The notes under the pieces: model-generated | Told to the model about the DNA's origin: nothing | Database searches by the model: none | Seen by the model: the letters and a program-made list of their open reading frames with translations, nothing else | Assembly (NCBI RefSeq): GCF_900172345.1 | Contig: NZ_FWFY01000009.1 | Coordinates: 101,329 to 165,328 of the forward strand | Direction: 5' to 3' | DNA length: 64,000 bases | Source of the DNA: Limimaricola soesokkakensis | Lineage (GTDB): Bacteria; Pseudomonadota; Alphaproteobacteria; Rhodobacterales; Rhodobacteraceae | Shown: positions 25,303 to 34,650 of the stretch, in pieces | How the letters are laid out: each line of letters begins with the position of its first letter | How positions within the stretch are numbered: position 1 is the stretch's first letter | Position numbers and translations under genes: made by a program

Positions 25303-26401
25303 CAACCTCACAAGATCCTGTAAACAAATAGGATTTATGAGGTTCTGGCCGGTCATCCCATCATTTCTACCATCACAGCACATCGCGTGATCCCCTTGGG
25401 AAGAGTTTACCCAAGGCCATTCAGAGTGAGAACAAGCAAGACATGCGGCGACACTAGCTGCATGGCGATAGCGTTGGTCGCCTGACCGAATGCGGTAACC
25501 GTTCGCAGCCTGCCGGATTAGGACAGCCCGGAACACCCTCAAGCCCAGCAGCCACCATGCCGCCGGCTCCCTGCCGTCTTTGCTGACGTGGACATAGATC
25601 ACCCATTCGCCGCTGCCTTTCACCATATTTCATAGCTCCGTCTTCGCGCGCGACGCGACGCGCGAGCGGATGGTGAAGTCGTAGGGGTAGCGCCTGGTCG
25701 CTTCACCCTCGCCGCCACCTGCACATCGTGGGCGCTCGGCATCATCAGGTCGTTAGCTGGGTGTCAGTCGAAGCTGTCGGCTGCCACGTCGAGCAACTGC
25801 GCACCCACGATGTGCCGGATCTTGGGATGGTAGCGGTCGGACCATGGCCGTTTGGCTGTGTAACAGTTCATCGCTCGTATCCGATACCAAGGCGCGCGAG
25901 GAACACAGGCTCCCGTTTTGGAAACACATCTGCGAGGGCCCGCTCCGTCTGCTGATCTCTTCCGGAATCCGGGACACGTGTTTCTTTTCTATGAAGTAAC
26001 GGGGAGAGAACGAGGTTGGGCCGAATGCGATGAGCGGAGGTCTCTGCAATCCGCCCTGCTGACGAGCCGCTCATCACCCTCGGGCTGATCGAGGGAAAGG
26101 CTGACCACAAAGGGTTAGTGTCGAAGAAACCGTGGAGCTTAATTAAGCGACCTTAGAAACCAAGGGCGTGCAGTTTCTTGATAAGGGTGCTGTCTCTGCC
26201 GGGCCGGGTGTCGCCACCAAACCCAAATCATTTGAGGATGCGTGTTGAAATGGCATGAGTGCGTCACCTCCAGAGATGAACGCGCAGGGGATCATTTAGA
26301 GCACCTTAGATGGTCGCCATCCCTCAAGCGGCTGGATAGCACATGCTTCGCTATCGGGAGCGCTACATGCTACGGTATAGTCCGATGTTTGCGAGGTTCC
26401 C
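25303..26401. other. Gene-poor left end of the island
   Basis: About 1.1 kb has no recognisable gene. Short open frames on the minus strand (for example 25294-25626, starting 'MVKGSGEWVIYVHVSKDG') resemble protein at their beginning but match no family I know and have no clear ribosome site. It may be decayed element DNA. Confidence 0.35.
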
Positions 26402-26851
26402 ATGACCCTGCCGATCGACAGTGCCATTTCTAATGCGCCGGTTCTTCGTACGATAAGCCGCGTCGCTGCCATTTGGCACCTTTCAGATGCCGACTTGGCT
26501 GGCCTCATCGACATGCCTCCGGCTGATCTCAGGGTTGCTATGACCGCTGCCCAAGATGGAGAAACGGTCGCCCTATCCTGCGTCGCCCTCGAACGCCTTG
26601 GTCATCTCCTGGGCATCTACCGCGCCCTCCGTGACCTTTTCCCAATTGAAGCCCAGCGGCTCGCCTGGATCCGTGAGCCGAACGCTGCGACGCCGTTCGA
26701 CGGCACCTCACCACTCGCGCTGCTATCAAGGGACGCCGAGGGCTTGTTGATCGTGCGCGGATTCCTGAATGGTTGGCTTGCTGGCGATCTACCTGGGGCG
26801 ACCGGTGTCGGCTGTGATCTCGTCGTCAATGTCACGATACATGAAAAGTGA
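26402..26851 (+). CDS. MbcA/ParS/Xre-type antitoxin-like protein (DUF2384)
   Basis: This is a 149-residue protein. The N-terminal half is helical with an HTH-like segment ('IWHLSDADLAGLIDMPPADL'). The C-terminal half carries the toxin-binding pattern of this family: 'RLAWIREPNAATPFDGTSPL' followed by 'LLSRDAEGLLIVRGFLNGWL'. These proteins normally neutralise an adjacent RES-domain toxin that destroys NAD. No RES gene follows; the only one in the island is about 20 kb to the right. It is therefore an orphan antitoxin, or a repressor from which the toxin was lost. Confidence 0.72.
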   Translation: MTLPIDSAISNAPVLRTISRVAAIWHLSDADLAGLIDMPPADLRVAMTAAQDGETVALSCVALERLGHLLGIYRALRDLFPIEAQRLAWIREPNAATPFDGTSPLALLSRDAEGLLIVRGFLNGWLAGDLPGATGVGCDLVVNVTIHEK

Positions 26852-27451
26852 CCATATCGTCAGCAAGGTTCACTCCCATTATTATCTCAAGCGCCCTGAT
26901 ATTATGCTCGTAAAGCCCTGCTTTGCTGGGCAAGGAAGGCTCCTTGAGGATTTCTCGCAAGCACCTGTTCTCGAACCCGAACCCGGTCGAAAACGAGAAA
27001 ATTCTAAACAAAGATGACCTATAAAAGAAGAATCTCAGGAGAACAGATTACCTAATCTCGCGGCCTTGCTCTGGCTTAGCAGATCTACAGTTTCGACACA
27101 TATATGTGTAAGAACTGTAGACCGGGAGATGATCGGGAGCCTTTAGCTCCCCAGCTAAGTGGTTCAGGAGAAGTGCGTCATTTCCACCTCTTCGCGTGTT
27201 CGATCCAGAGCGAAACATCTTGTCATAGAAGATGACAATTTCCCACTTGACAGCCTGTTCCCTAAGTGTTCTGATCTCTCTCATCAGCTTGAAAAGGTGA
27301 GACCGTGATCCGGCAGCAGGAATTAATAAGCACGACCATCTGAGCCCTTTTCAAGGGGCCGCTCGGTCGCGTCTGCCGCTGTCTGGACCACCACAAAATC
27401 CTGCACGCTTCGTCAATCGAGCGGCCCCATCCTCAATATGGATGGAGCCCA
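26852..27451. other. Gene-poor stretch
   Basis: About 600 bp has no supported gene. A 78-codon minus-strand frame at 27048-27284 has no recognisable motif. A short hairpin (AAGCCCTGC..GCTGGGC) near 26913-26931 may end the antitoxin transcript. Confidence 0.3.
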
Positions 27452-28363
27452 ATGGCGCACCCTTTCTTGGCCGAGGAGATCGGCCACCTATTCACTTCCT
27501 ACTCAGCCCTTACTCCCGCACAGAAACGGTCTCCAGATCGTCTCAACGGGAGCGATCTCGAGCGCCTTGAGCGTGTTAGGGCGGGGGTTGACCTGCGGGG
27601 TCCGTCTACCTCGCACGGTATCGATGAACTGGGAGCCGCGATTGCACAGGATGCTTCCTGGCTTCGCCCGGCCAGCCGAGAGATCTGGACGAACGCCAAG
27701 TTCAATCTGGAAAATGGCCGGCCTGGATTTTATTTCCGTCCGATCTTGCTCGTCGGTCGCCCGGGGACAGGCAAGTCCCACTTGGCACGCGAGCTAGCCG
27801 ATCGAGCCGGTCTTCCCACCACCAGTATCGACGGTGGAGGAGGCAGGGCAGGGTTCGGTATTGCAGGCGTGCAGAGGGGCTATGCCACCGGTATGGCTGG
27901 GCGCCCATTGGAACTCATCCTGGATAGCCGCGTCGGGAACCCGATCGTGGTGGTGGACGAGGTCGACAAGATCGGCAACTCCAACCCCTCGGATGCAGGC
28001 ACCCTGACAACAGCGCTCCTGAGCCTCCTCGAACCTGTCAGCGCGCGGGCGTGGGAATGCCCCTATTTCCGCGTGAGCTTCGACATGAGCCACATTTCCT
28101 GGATTCTCACTGCCAATGACGAGAGCCAGGTTCCCGAAGCTCTCTTGTCGCGCTGCTGCGTCATTCGCATCGAGACCCCCAGCCACGACGAACTAATGCA
28201 GTTCGCCAAGCTAGAGTTGGCTCGCCGGGGTCTGGGTGATGAGGACTTCCAAGCCCTCTCATGTCTGATGGCGGCCCATCCTCAGAAGCATCGCAACCTC
28301 CGCACCGTCACTCGCCACCTCGATGACCTTGAGGCCATTACTCGCCTGCCGGTATTCCACTGA
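27452..28363 (+). CDS. AAA+ family ATPase (Lon-like central domain)
   Basis: This is a 303-residue protein. Walker A is 'LVGRPGTGKSHLA' (about residues 100-112), Walker B 'PIVVVDEVDKIG', sensor 1 'WILTANDES' and an arginine finger region 'PEALLSRCCVIRIETP'. The C-terminal lid is helical. The insertion 'SIDGGGGRAGFGIAGVQRG' resembles the pore-loop region of Lon-type ATPases, but there is no protease domain. A calcineurin-like phosphoesterase gene follows after 12 bp and a strong terminator closes the unit, so the two products probably act together. The target is unknown. Confidence 0.75.
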   Translation: MAHPFLAEEIGHLFTSYSALTPAQKRSPDRLNGSDLERLERVRAGVDLRGPSTSHGIDELGAAIAQDASWLRPASREIWTNAKFNLENGRPGFYFRPILLVGRPGTGKSHLARELADRAGLPTTSIDGGGGRAGFGIAGVQRGYATGMAGRPLELILDSRVGNPIVVVDEVDKIGNSNPSDAGTLTTALLSLLEPVSARAWECPYFRVSFDMSHISWILTANDESQVPEALLSRCCVIRIETPSHDELMQFAKLELARRGLGDEDFQALSCLMAAHPQKHRNLRTVTRHLDDLEAITRLPVFH

Positions 28364-28375
28364 AAGGAGCCATAC

Positions 28376-28918
28376 ATGGCACACATTTTCACCGCAGACC
28401 TCCACTTCGGACACGCCAACATCATCGACTACTGCGCACGACCATTCAGCTCCGTGGAGGAGATGGACCAGTTTCAGCTCTCTGCGCTACAGCGCCATGT
28501 CGGCCCTGCTGATGACCTCTGGATCTTGGGCGACGTTGCATTCGCCAAGGGCCGCCTCCAGAAAGATCGCGCAAAGGCAATCATCGAAAAGATTCCAGGC
28601 CGGAAGCACCTCATTTCCGGAAACCATGACCACTCTTGGCTCAGTAGGGAGGTCCAATGGGAAAGTCAGGAAAAGATGCAGGAAATCCGGGTGGGCGACC
28701 AGTGGCTGGTCTTGTGCCACTACCCCCTGATGACTTGGAACCGGCGCCGATACGGTGCCATCCACCTGTTCGGCCATGTCCACGACGCCTGCAAAGGATA
28801 CCGGCAAGCCGTGAATGCCGGCGTGGATTGGTGGGACTATCGTCCCGCACGGCTGGATGAGGTCGTCGCTCGCGCAAATGCCTGCGAGGAAATGAATTTC
28901 CCGCCAGAAGCTGAGTAA
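28376..28918 (+). CDS. Calcineurin-like metallophosphoesterase (phage/plasmid type)
   Basis: This is a 180-residue protein with all core metal motifs: 'FTADLHFGHANII' (D-x-H), 'WILGDVAF' (GD), 'LISGNHDHSW' (GNHD), 'VLCHYPL' (H) and 'HLFGHVHDAC' (GHxH). Short members of this type are common in phages and integrated elements. AAGGAGCC lies just before the ATG. It is the second gene of a unit with the AAA+ ATPase. The substrate (nucleotide, cyclic nucleotide or nucleic acid end) cannot be told from the sequence. Confidence 0.85.
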   Translation: MAHIFTADLHFGHANIIDYCARPFSSVEEMDQFQLSALQRHVGPADDLWILGDVAFAKGRLQKDRAKAIIEKIPGRKHLISGNHDHSWLSREVQWESQEKMQEIRVGDQWLVLCHYPLMTWNRRRYGAIHLFGHVHDACKGYRQAVNAGVDWWDYRPARLDEVVARANACEEMNFPPEAE

Positions 28919-28949
28919 GCGCTACGCCTCCAGCATGCTTACCACTGCA

Positions 28950-28980
28950 AAAGGCCGCGATCTGATCGCGGCCTTTCCTT
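28950..28980 (+). terminator. Rho-independent terminator after the AAA+/phosphoesterase unit
   Basis: The arms AAAGGCCGCGATC (28950-28962) and GATCGCGGCCTTT (28964-28976) are perfectly complementary and are followed by CCTT. With the inner bases open as a loop this gives a strong stem. It lies 31 bp after the phosphoesterase stop and defines the end of a two-gene transcription unit. Confidence 0.75.
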
Positions 28981-29597
28981 GTCCTACTTCCACTTGGACT
29001 TGGTTCCCGGACGGCCCATGCGCCAAGCAGGCCTGCAAGAGCAGCACATGCGTGTCGGAAAAATGCCAACCTGCGTGGTCCTGATCACCTTCGGGCCGCG
29101 TCTCTACAGTGAGCGCAGCCCGAAGAAGCTCTCGAGCAGCCAGCGACGACCACGGTTCGCGTAGCTGGAAGCCGTGACGAAAACGAGGCACTGGGCGCGG
29201 ACCCCGTGCGGATCCCATGCCTCTATATCGGCCGCGAAACCGAGGCCGCTGTGCCTAGGGGCTTCAGCTTTGGCACTTATACCGGCAAGCGGCGGCTCCC
29301 GCGCGACCGGCGCTAAGCTCGGGCGCGATAAACGCGTGTCTCGTCATCATCGCTGGGACGGGCTCAGGTAAGGGCGAGGGCCAGGTAGTCTTGGCCTGCC
29401 TCTCTTATGGACCGGCCGCTCTGTCTTGATCCCCGCATAGTGGCGCAGCCTTGCGGACAGTACGCGGGGAGAAGGCTGTCACCCTCCAGCGCCGGAAAGC
29501 GTCTTACTCGTCGAATGAAGGCCGATCATACATTTACAATCAGATTAAAAGACTCAGCTAGGGCAGCTCACCGAAATAGGGTGACTGCTTCATAGGT
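28981..29597. other. Gene-poor stretch
   Basis: About 600 bp between the terminator and vsr has no open frame with recognisable protein features on either strand. It is probably decayed mobile DNA. Confidence 0.3.
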
Positions 29598-30050
29598 CTA
29601 AGGGGACGCCCTAGGAGTAGCTCGGCATTGCGCTCTGCGGGGGCCAAGGAACTCTTGAAGTCTTTCCTTCAAGGCGTCCAAATCTTCTATTTCACACTCC
29701 CAAATCACCAATACCTGCCACCCCATGTCGAGGAGACCCTTTTGCTGGACCAGATCCCTCTCAATATTGCGGTCCAGCTTTGCATTCCAGAACTCGGTAT
29801 TAGACGATGGGCGCCTTGATATAGCGCAGTTTGGAGATGGGTGCTGGTGCCAAAAGCACCCATGGACGAAAATTGCCTTCTTTCGCCCAACGAAGGCGAT
29901 GTCCGGCTTTCCTGGCAACCCCTTCCGGTGAATTCGAAAGCGGTAGCCAAGTGCATGCAGGAGTCTCCGAACGGCAAGCTCTGGCTTGGTATCCTTTGAT
30001 TTCACGCCCCGCATAATATTCTTGCGTTTCTCTGGCGTGAATATATCCAT
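29598..30050 (-). CDS. vsr: Very short patch repair (Vsr) DNA mismatch endonuclease
   Basis: This 150-residue protein has the Vsr start 'MDIFTPEKRKNIMRGVKSKDTKPE' pattern (motif regions 'NIMRGVKSKDTKPE'), the catalytic Asp in 'LPGKPDIAFVGRKKAIFVHG', and the His residues in 'HGCFWHQHPSPNC' that belong to the zinc and active sites. Vsr nicks T:G mismatches left by deamination of 5-methylcytosine at the site of the partner methyltransferase. The ATG at 30050 follows the methyltransferase stop by 1 bp. Confidence 0.93.
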   Translation of the reverse strand: MDIFTPEKRKNIMRGVKSKDTKPELAVRRLLHALGYRFRIHRKGLPGKPDIAFVGRKKAIFVHGCFWHQHPSPNCAISRRPSSNTEFWNAKLDRNIERDLVQQKGLLDMGWQVLVIWECEIEDLDALKERLQEFLGPRRAQCRATPRASP

Positions 30051-30051
30051 G

Positions 30052-31440
30052 CTACCCTCCAGCCGGAAACCCAGCTTCTGTCAGGATCTTGTCGAAGTGC
30101 GATGCAACAGCCTCTGCTAGCCTTACTGGTACCGCATTGCCAATCTGGGTGTACTTCGGAACCTCCCTGTCATGCAGGCCCTCGCGTGGGTTGCCTGCAC
30201 GCCTGAGCCCCCCCGTCGTTCGCTTGCCCGCGAACTGGTACCAATCAGGGAACGTCTGAAGGCGCGCCCACTCCCGAACAGTCAAGGTTCGCGGCTGCCG
30301 GTAATGAACGTAGTCATCTGGCATGGATGTTGCAGTGATGGAGGGAGGCTTATTGCCCCATCGGGCGGGCAATACCTTCTGGGCAAATTTCTTGGTTTTG
30401 AATTCTTCTGGAATCTCGCCGCCATTTTCGATCATGGCTTGAAACTTCGTCACGATGCGTTTGGCATGGCGGCTGTACTCTTGCTCAGTAACTTGGGCAC
30501 CAGCGTTGCCCAGTTCCCCTGGCCGAAGGTATCTTTGAACTGGGGTTGTAGCTTCTGAGATATAAGCCCCTGTCTGGAACGGCTTAGGGAAGTCTTGGCT
30601 ATGAAGAGAGTCCCTTACAGCAGGATCCTCCAGATCAGAAAGCAGGTCGACCAAGTCGGGAACTGGATACAGGCCATGGCGAGGGAGGAAATTGCAGGCA
30701 TATGCATCGTCTTCATCCGCACCGACGTCCAAGATCGCGGAGGCAGTTTTAGCAACGTCGTTGCGAACGCCGACGACCAGTACCCGGGGCCGGTTCTGGG
30801 GCACCCCGTAGTCGCTTGCTAGCACTAGCTTCCAACGTACCGAATAGCCGTACTCTTCTTCGAGGCGCTTGAACCGGTCGTATACGTCGTTCCAGATGTC
30901 GCCCTTCTTACCTTGGGAGGTCCATTTCGAAAAAAGCAGTCCGCGAACATTCTCGAATAGGAAGATGCGAGGCTGGACGTGCTCGATGACGGCCGCCATG
31001 CGGTCGTAGAGTTGGTTTGATGGCAGCAGCGCCTTGTCGACGGAGTAGGAGCGCCTGTGCCCGAGACCCGAAAAGCCCTGACACGGGGGGCCGCCGGCAA
31101 GGACGTCGATGGTGCCGTCTTTCCCGAACGCTAACCGTTTATCAAGGCCTTTGAGGTCACTTTCCAGCTTCTGGAGGCGCTCCCTGTTGAGGGAATGAAC
31201 GTCTGCCGACGCAAGGTTCGGCATGTCGTTAAAACGCTGACCTCCAACGAAATGAGGGCGGTTCAGCAGGTACGTCTGGCGGGCATCATCGTTAAGCTCG
31301 TTGACGAACACCGGCGTAAAGCCAGCCTGTTCAAAGCCGAGAGAAAGGCCGCCGCAGCCGGCGAACAGGTCGATCATCGGGCGCACCGTAGCCGATACCT
31401 CCTTCGGCTGCACTGCCTGCTGTGTTTCTGCGTCGAGCAT
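30052..31440 (-). CDS. dcm: DNA (cytosine-5) methyltransferase
   Basis: This 462-residue enzyme has the ordered C5 motifs: I 'MIDLFAGCGGLSLGFEQAGF', IV 'GGPPCQGFSGLGHRR' with the catalytic Cys, VI 'FENVRGLL', VIII 'SDYGVPQNRPRVLVVG' region, IX 'PSITATSMPDD' and X 'YTQIGNAVPVRLAEAVA'. It protects DNA against the divergently encoded MvaI/BcnI-like endonuclease and is followed by vsr. The target is probably a CCNGG-type site such as CCWGG, inferred from the endonuclease family and the presence of Vsr. Confidence 0.93.
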   Translation of the reverse strand: MLDAETQQAVQPKEVSATVRPMIDLFAGCGGLSLGFEQAGFTPVFVNELNDDARQTYLLNRPHFVGGQRFNDMPNLASADVHSLNRERLQKLESDLKGLDKRLAFGKDGTIDVLAGGPPCQGFSGLGHRRSYSVDKALLPSNQLYDRMAAVIEHVQPRIFLFENVRGLLFSKWTSQGKKGDIWNDVYDRFKRLEEEYGYSVRWKLVLASDYGVPQNRPRVLVVGVRNDVAKTASAILDVGADEDDAYACNFLPRHGLYPVPDLVDLLSDLEDPAVRDSLHSQDFPKPFQTGAYISEATTPVQRYLRPGELGNAGAQVTEQEYSRHAKRIVTKFQAMIENGGEIPEEFKTKKFAQKVLPARWGNKPPSITATSMPDDYVHYRQPRTLTVREWARLQTFPDWYQFAGKRTTGGLRRAGNPREGLHDREVPKYTQIGNAVPVRLAEAVASHFDKILTEAGFPAGG

Positions 31441-31720
31441 GCCACTGCCTCGTTAAGATGTTAGGCGGTGGCTATAGCATCATGCCCGCGCCTTGACCAG
31501 GTCCAGACGCCACTTCGTTCATGATCTGTATCGGTGCCTCCGTGCCGGGGGAAGCAGGTGTGACCATTAGAGAAGAAGAAGGCTCAGGGTGCCTAGGAAT
31601 CGGCACCCTGCTTATCGCGCGACCTACATGCTGAAGTACATAACCTATAGTTGTGCCTTGACACGTGAATTTAGAGCAGTATTCATTTTCCACTCAAGAA
31701 ATATTATTACTGAGGGCAGC

Positions 31721-32926
31721 ATGCGCCACGAAGCGACCGATATTGAAAAAGAACTAATCGACGAACTAAATAATAAAATTCGCGGTGAATTTTGCCTCAT
31801 CAGAGTAACTCAGACAATGCTCGAGAAGTGCATAATTGATGCGAATAGGAACTTTTCAAGAATCCTAAAGGCCGGAGGATTTTTCGACTACTCTGAGGCG
31901 GCGGACGGAGAAATATCTTCAAAAAACGTCGAAATTCTAGCGGAGTCCGGGTGGACGACACGAGAAACCAGTTTTTATCGACCCAAAGCCAAGCCAGAAA
32001 AGGCTGGGGACCCTAGATTCTGGCCGTCAAGATTCGGCGAGCTCGTCGAGCAGGAGGAGTTGATCTACATCACGGTTGTGCGCCATTCGTTGTTTATCAT
32101 ACCTCTGCGAAAAGGCTTGGTATATTCCCGTGAAGTGCAGGAAAGGTTTGATGCAGAACATCAGGTAGAAATCCGGATCGGTGAAGTCGTTTCGAAGCTA
32201 AAGGAGCTGCAGGGTAAGTGGGTAAAAAGCTGCTCCCCCCTCACTGCTAACGCTAAAGATGTCGGGGATACGCTTGAGGCGCAATTCAATTTGCCCATAA
32301 ACAATCTCGGCACAGCTGATTACCATGGGGTTGAGCTCAAGGCAAAAAGAAAGAAGTCAAAAACAGCGGACACACTTTTCAGTCAAGTGCCGAACCCCAA
32401 GATAAGCCCCAAAATGACTGCGAGAGATATAATACTCGCGTATGGATATGAAAGCACACACCCCAAAAGAGAGGGATATAAGGACCTATTTGTAACAGTT
32501 TCTGCCAAGCCCAACCCACAAGGACTTTACCTGTCGGTTAACTACAATGAAGAAACGGTGGATTTGAAGTGCACCGGAAGACCAGAACTGGGTCCTGATG
32601 GCCATCTAGTCGCAGCGTGGGACTTTGACCTTCTAGAAAGTCGACTTTCTGAAAAGCACCCAACCACTGCCTGGATTATTGCGGATGAAAAAGTAATCTC
32701 CAACGAGATTCACTTTAAATTCGAAACCCTAGAAGTATCCCAGAAGCCTGTTTTTTCGCAATTTCTATTCCTGATTGAAAGAGGGCTTATCGCTTTCGAC
32801 TGGCGCGGTGGATACCATCCGACTGATTCTGGAAGAGTGGACAAAGGGCATGCTTTCAGACTCAAGAGTGCAAGGAATAGGTGCCTCCTATTCGGTGATT
32901 TGCGCCCTATCGACTTGACTTCTTGA
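31721..32926 (+). CDS. MvaI/BcnI-family type II restriction endonuclease
   Basis: This is a 401-residue protein. The C-terminal half contains 'GDTLEAQFNLPINNLGTADY', directly followed by 'HGVELKAKRKKSK' and 'TLFSQVPNPK'. This is the order of the MvaI/BcnI catalytic domain, whose Glu-x-Lys (ELK) belongs to the active site. The N-terminal 200 residues are not recognised and may recognise DNA. The gene is clearly AT-richer than the core genome and diverges from the C5 methyltransferase gene across about 280 bp. The ATG at 31721 follows a GAGGGC ribosome site. Confidence 0.78.
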   Translation: MRHEATDIEKELIDELNNKIRGEFCLIRVTQTMLEKCIIDANRNFSRILKAGGFFDYSEAADGEISSKNVEILAESGWTTRETSFYRPKAKPEKAGDPRFWPSRFGELVEQEELIYITVVRHSLFIIPLRKGLVYSREVQERFDAEHQVEIRIGEVVSKLKELQGKWVKSCSPLTANAKDVGDTLEAQFNLPINNLGTADYHGVELKAKRKKSKTADTLFSQVPNPKISPKMTARDIILAYGYESTHPKREGYKDLFVTVSAKPNPQGLYLSVNYNEETVDLKCTGRPELGPDGHLVAAWDFDLLESRLSEKHPTTAWIIADEKVISNEIHFKFETLEVSQKPVFSQFLFLIERGLIAFDWRGGYHPTDSGRVDKGHAFRLKSARNRCLLFGDLRPIDLTS

Positions 32927-33132
32927 TGCCATTTCCGGATTGCAATCCTTGCAAGTCAGCCTTTGCTATCGTACTACAATGCGCAGAACCATGTCGTATT
33001 TAGTTGAGGGTGCCATAGGCTTAAAATAAGATACAGAGGGCTGACAGCCATCTTCAAGATGAACTGTCAGCTCTTCCTACACAAGCGGGCATTATTAATA
33101 AAAAGGCGCAGCAATTAACCACTTATTGGCCA

Positions 33133-33936
33133 ACCAGATCTGCCTGTCATTTCTCTTCTGACCTATAAGGTAATGAGGTCTAGACGTTGAGCAAGCGCCT
33201 GCGTTCTGGTCGATGCACTCGGCCCTGACCTTCCCGTTGAACGCCTCGGCGGATGCATTATCCGTTGGCTTTTCAGGCCGACTGCAGTCGAGGATGACGC
33301 CGTTCATCCATGCCCAGAGATCGAGGTCCTTGGAGGTGAATTCCGGCCCTTGGTCGACCCGGAGCGAGCTAGGGAGGCCATGCTCGCACGTAACACGTTC
33401 GAGCGTGGCGACTACGTCCGCACCTGTGTAGCGGCGTCGCACGTCGATGGCCGGAGACAGCTTCGTGAAGGCATCGGCAATGGTCAGCACTCGGATTTTC
33501 GAGCCGTTGAAGAGCTGGTCCGACAGGAAGTCCATTGCCCAGACATCGTTCGGCCCACTGGCCGGGCGCCGGTCTTCCCGCAGCTTCGCGTCGACCTTGC
33601 GTTTCGGGTTCGGCGCGGCCTCGAACCGGTGGCGGCTCGCGCCTCACTGTTTCAGGTCCGCAAGCCTTCTTCGACATATAGCCTGTAGACGCGCTTGGCA
33701 TTCACGGCCCATCCCTACCCTCTCAGCAATACATGGATGCGCCGGTAGCCGAACCGCCGTCGGTCCGAAGTCATTGCCTTCATGGCCATGCGCGTCTCGG
33801 CGTCGTCTGGCCGAATGCTGCGATAGCGCATGCTCGAACGATCTACCGTCAGTGCTTGGCAAGCCCGGCGGTGGCTGACGCTGGGCGCTTGAGCAATTTG
33901 AAGGCTCCGCGCTCTTGCCTCAAACGACCAGTCCAA
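33133..33936 (-). pseudogene. Remnant of an IS3-family transposase (OrfB)
   Basis: Three frames carry successive pieces of one IS3 OrfB. They are an N-terminal part with 'RRFGYRRIHVLLRG' (33715-33936), a middle part broken by stops, and the integrase core 'MDFLSDQLFNGSKIRVLTIADA' split as 'AMDFLSDQLFNG' and 'LTIADAFTK' with 'DQGPEFTSKDLDLWAWMNGV' and 'DNASAEAFNGKVRAECID'. The C-terminus diverges after about 33190. No OrfA or clear inverted repeats are seen, so it is a dead fragment. Confidence 0.8.
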
Positions 33937-34009
33937 CTACCAATCTCAAACCCGTGAATTCTCGTTAGGACCGAGAGACCGGCGGGGAACAGGCCGTCTG
34001 GAAAAAAAA

Positions 34010-34456
34010 TTGTCGAGCGCCCCGAATTATATCCCCGCATGGAATTACCGCCTCATCAGCGGCGATGGCGTGTACATGTATGTTGGAGAGACCAAAAACC
34101 TTGTCTCTCGCCACAAAAGCCATCGCAGGAGTTGGATGAGCATTGCTCGCGTCCGCACTTTGGCTATCTACGGCAACTATGAGGTTCTTGACCCCGACAC
34201 GATGCCAGACCCGGCGTGGCACCGCTTTCAAGATCTCGACAAGGAGGCCCTTTATCAGTTCTCCGTGGAAAAGAACGAGGCCAAGCGGCGCGAGAAGGCG
34301 CTTATCCAGCACTACTCCAGACAGGAGGGTGTCCGGCTGGTGAATAAGGACCATAACCCTTTCTATAGTATGCTCACCGGCTACGACTGGCTCAAACACG
34401 AGCCGAAGGAATATCGCACCGCCCTCCACTTCCGACGTATCTTTAAAGAGTTCTAG
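34010..34456 (+). CDS. GIY-YIG-like nuclease domain protein, possibly N-terminally truncated
   Basis: The 148-residue reading begins at a TTG. Near its start is 'YRLISGDGVYMYVGETKNL' followed by 'VSRHKSHRRSW', which matches the first strands, the G-x-T-x-N turn and the Arg/His region of small GIY-YIG-type proteins. The canonical GIY is replaced by GVY and YIG by YVG, as is common. No good ribosome site or ATG is present, and an eight-A tract lies immediately upstream beside an IS3 remnant, so the original N-terminus may be lost. The function is unknown. Confidence 0.5.
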   Translation: MSSAPNYIPAWNYRLISGDGVYMYVGETKNLVSRHKSHRRSWMSIARVRTLAIYGNYEVLDPDTMPDPAWHRFQDLDKEALYQFSVEKNEAKRREKALIQHYSRQEGVRLVNKDHNPFYSMLTGYDWLKHEPKEYRTALHFRRIFKEF

Positions 34457-34650
34457 GGTCCAGAATACCTTACTACAAACCGCTCCTTTTGCACCAAGCT
34501 CTTGATAGAGTGTTTTGATGTCCAATCTGGGTACACCCCAAGCGGACAGCCAGGGGCTGTGTCTGGCATGTCCGATCTGGATGGCGTTTACTCAGATCAG
34601 ACACTTTCTGATCAGGCCCTAGACACTGATCGTACAACCGGAGGCAGGAC

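Noticed and set aside
25294..25626. 110-codon minus-strand frame beside attL
   Set aside because: The first 50 residues look protein-like, but the rest does not, it overlaps the att site, and no family or ribosome site is visible.
27048..27284. 78-codon minus-strand frame
   Set aside because: It has no motif, no ribosome site and no partner gene, so it is not listed as a gene.
33965..34525. 186-codon open frame on the minus strand
   Set aside because: It lies antisense to the GIY-YIG-like frame, which has recognisable motifs. The minus-strand product matches nothing and has no ribosome site.
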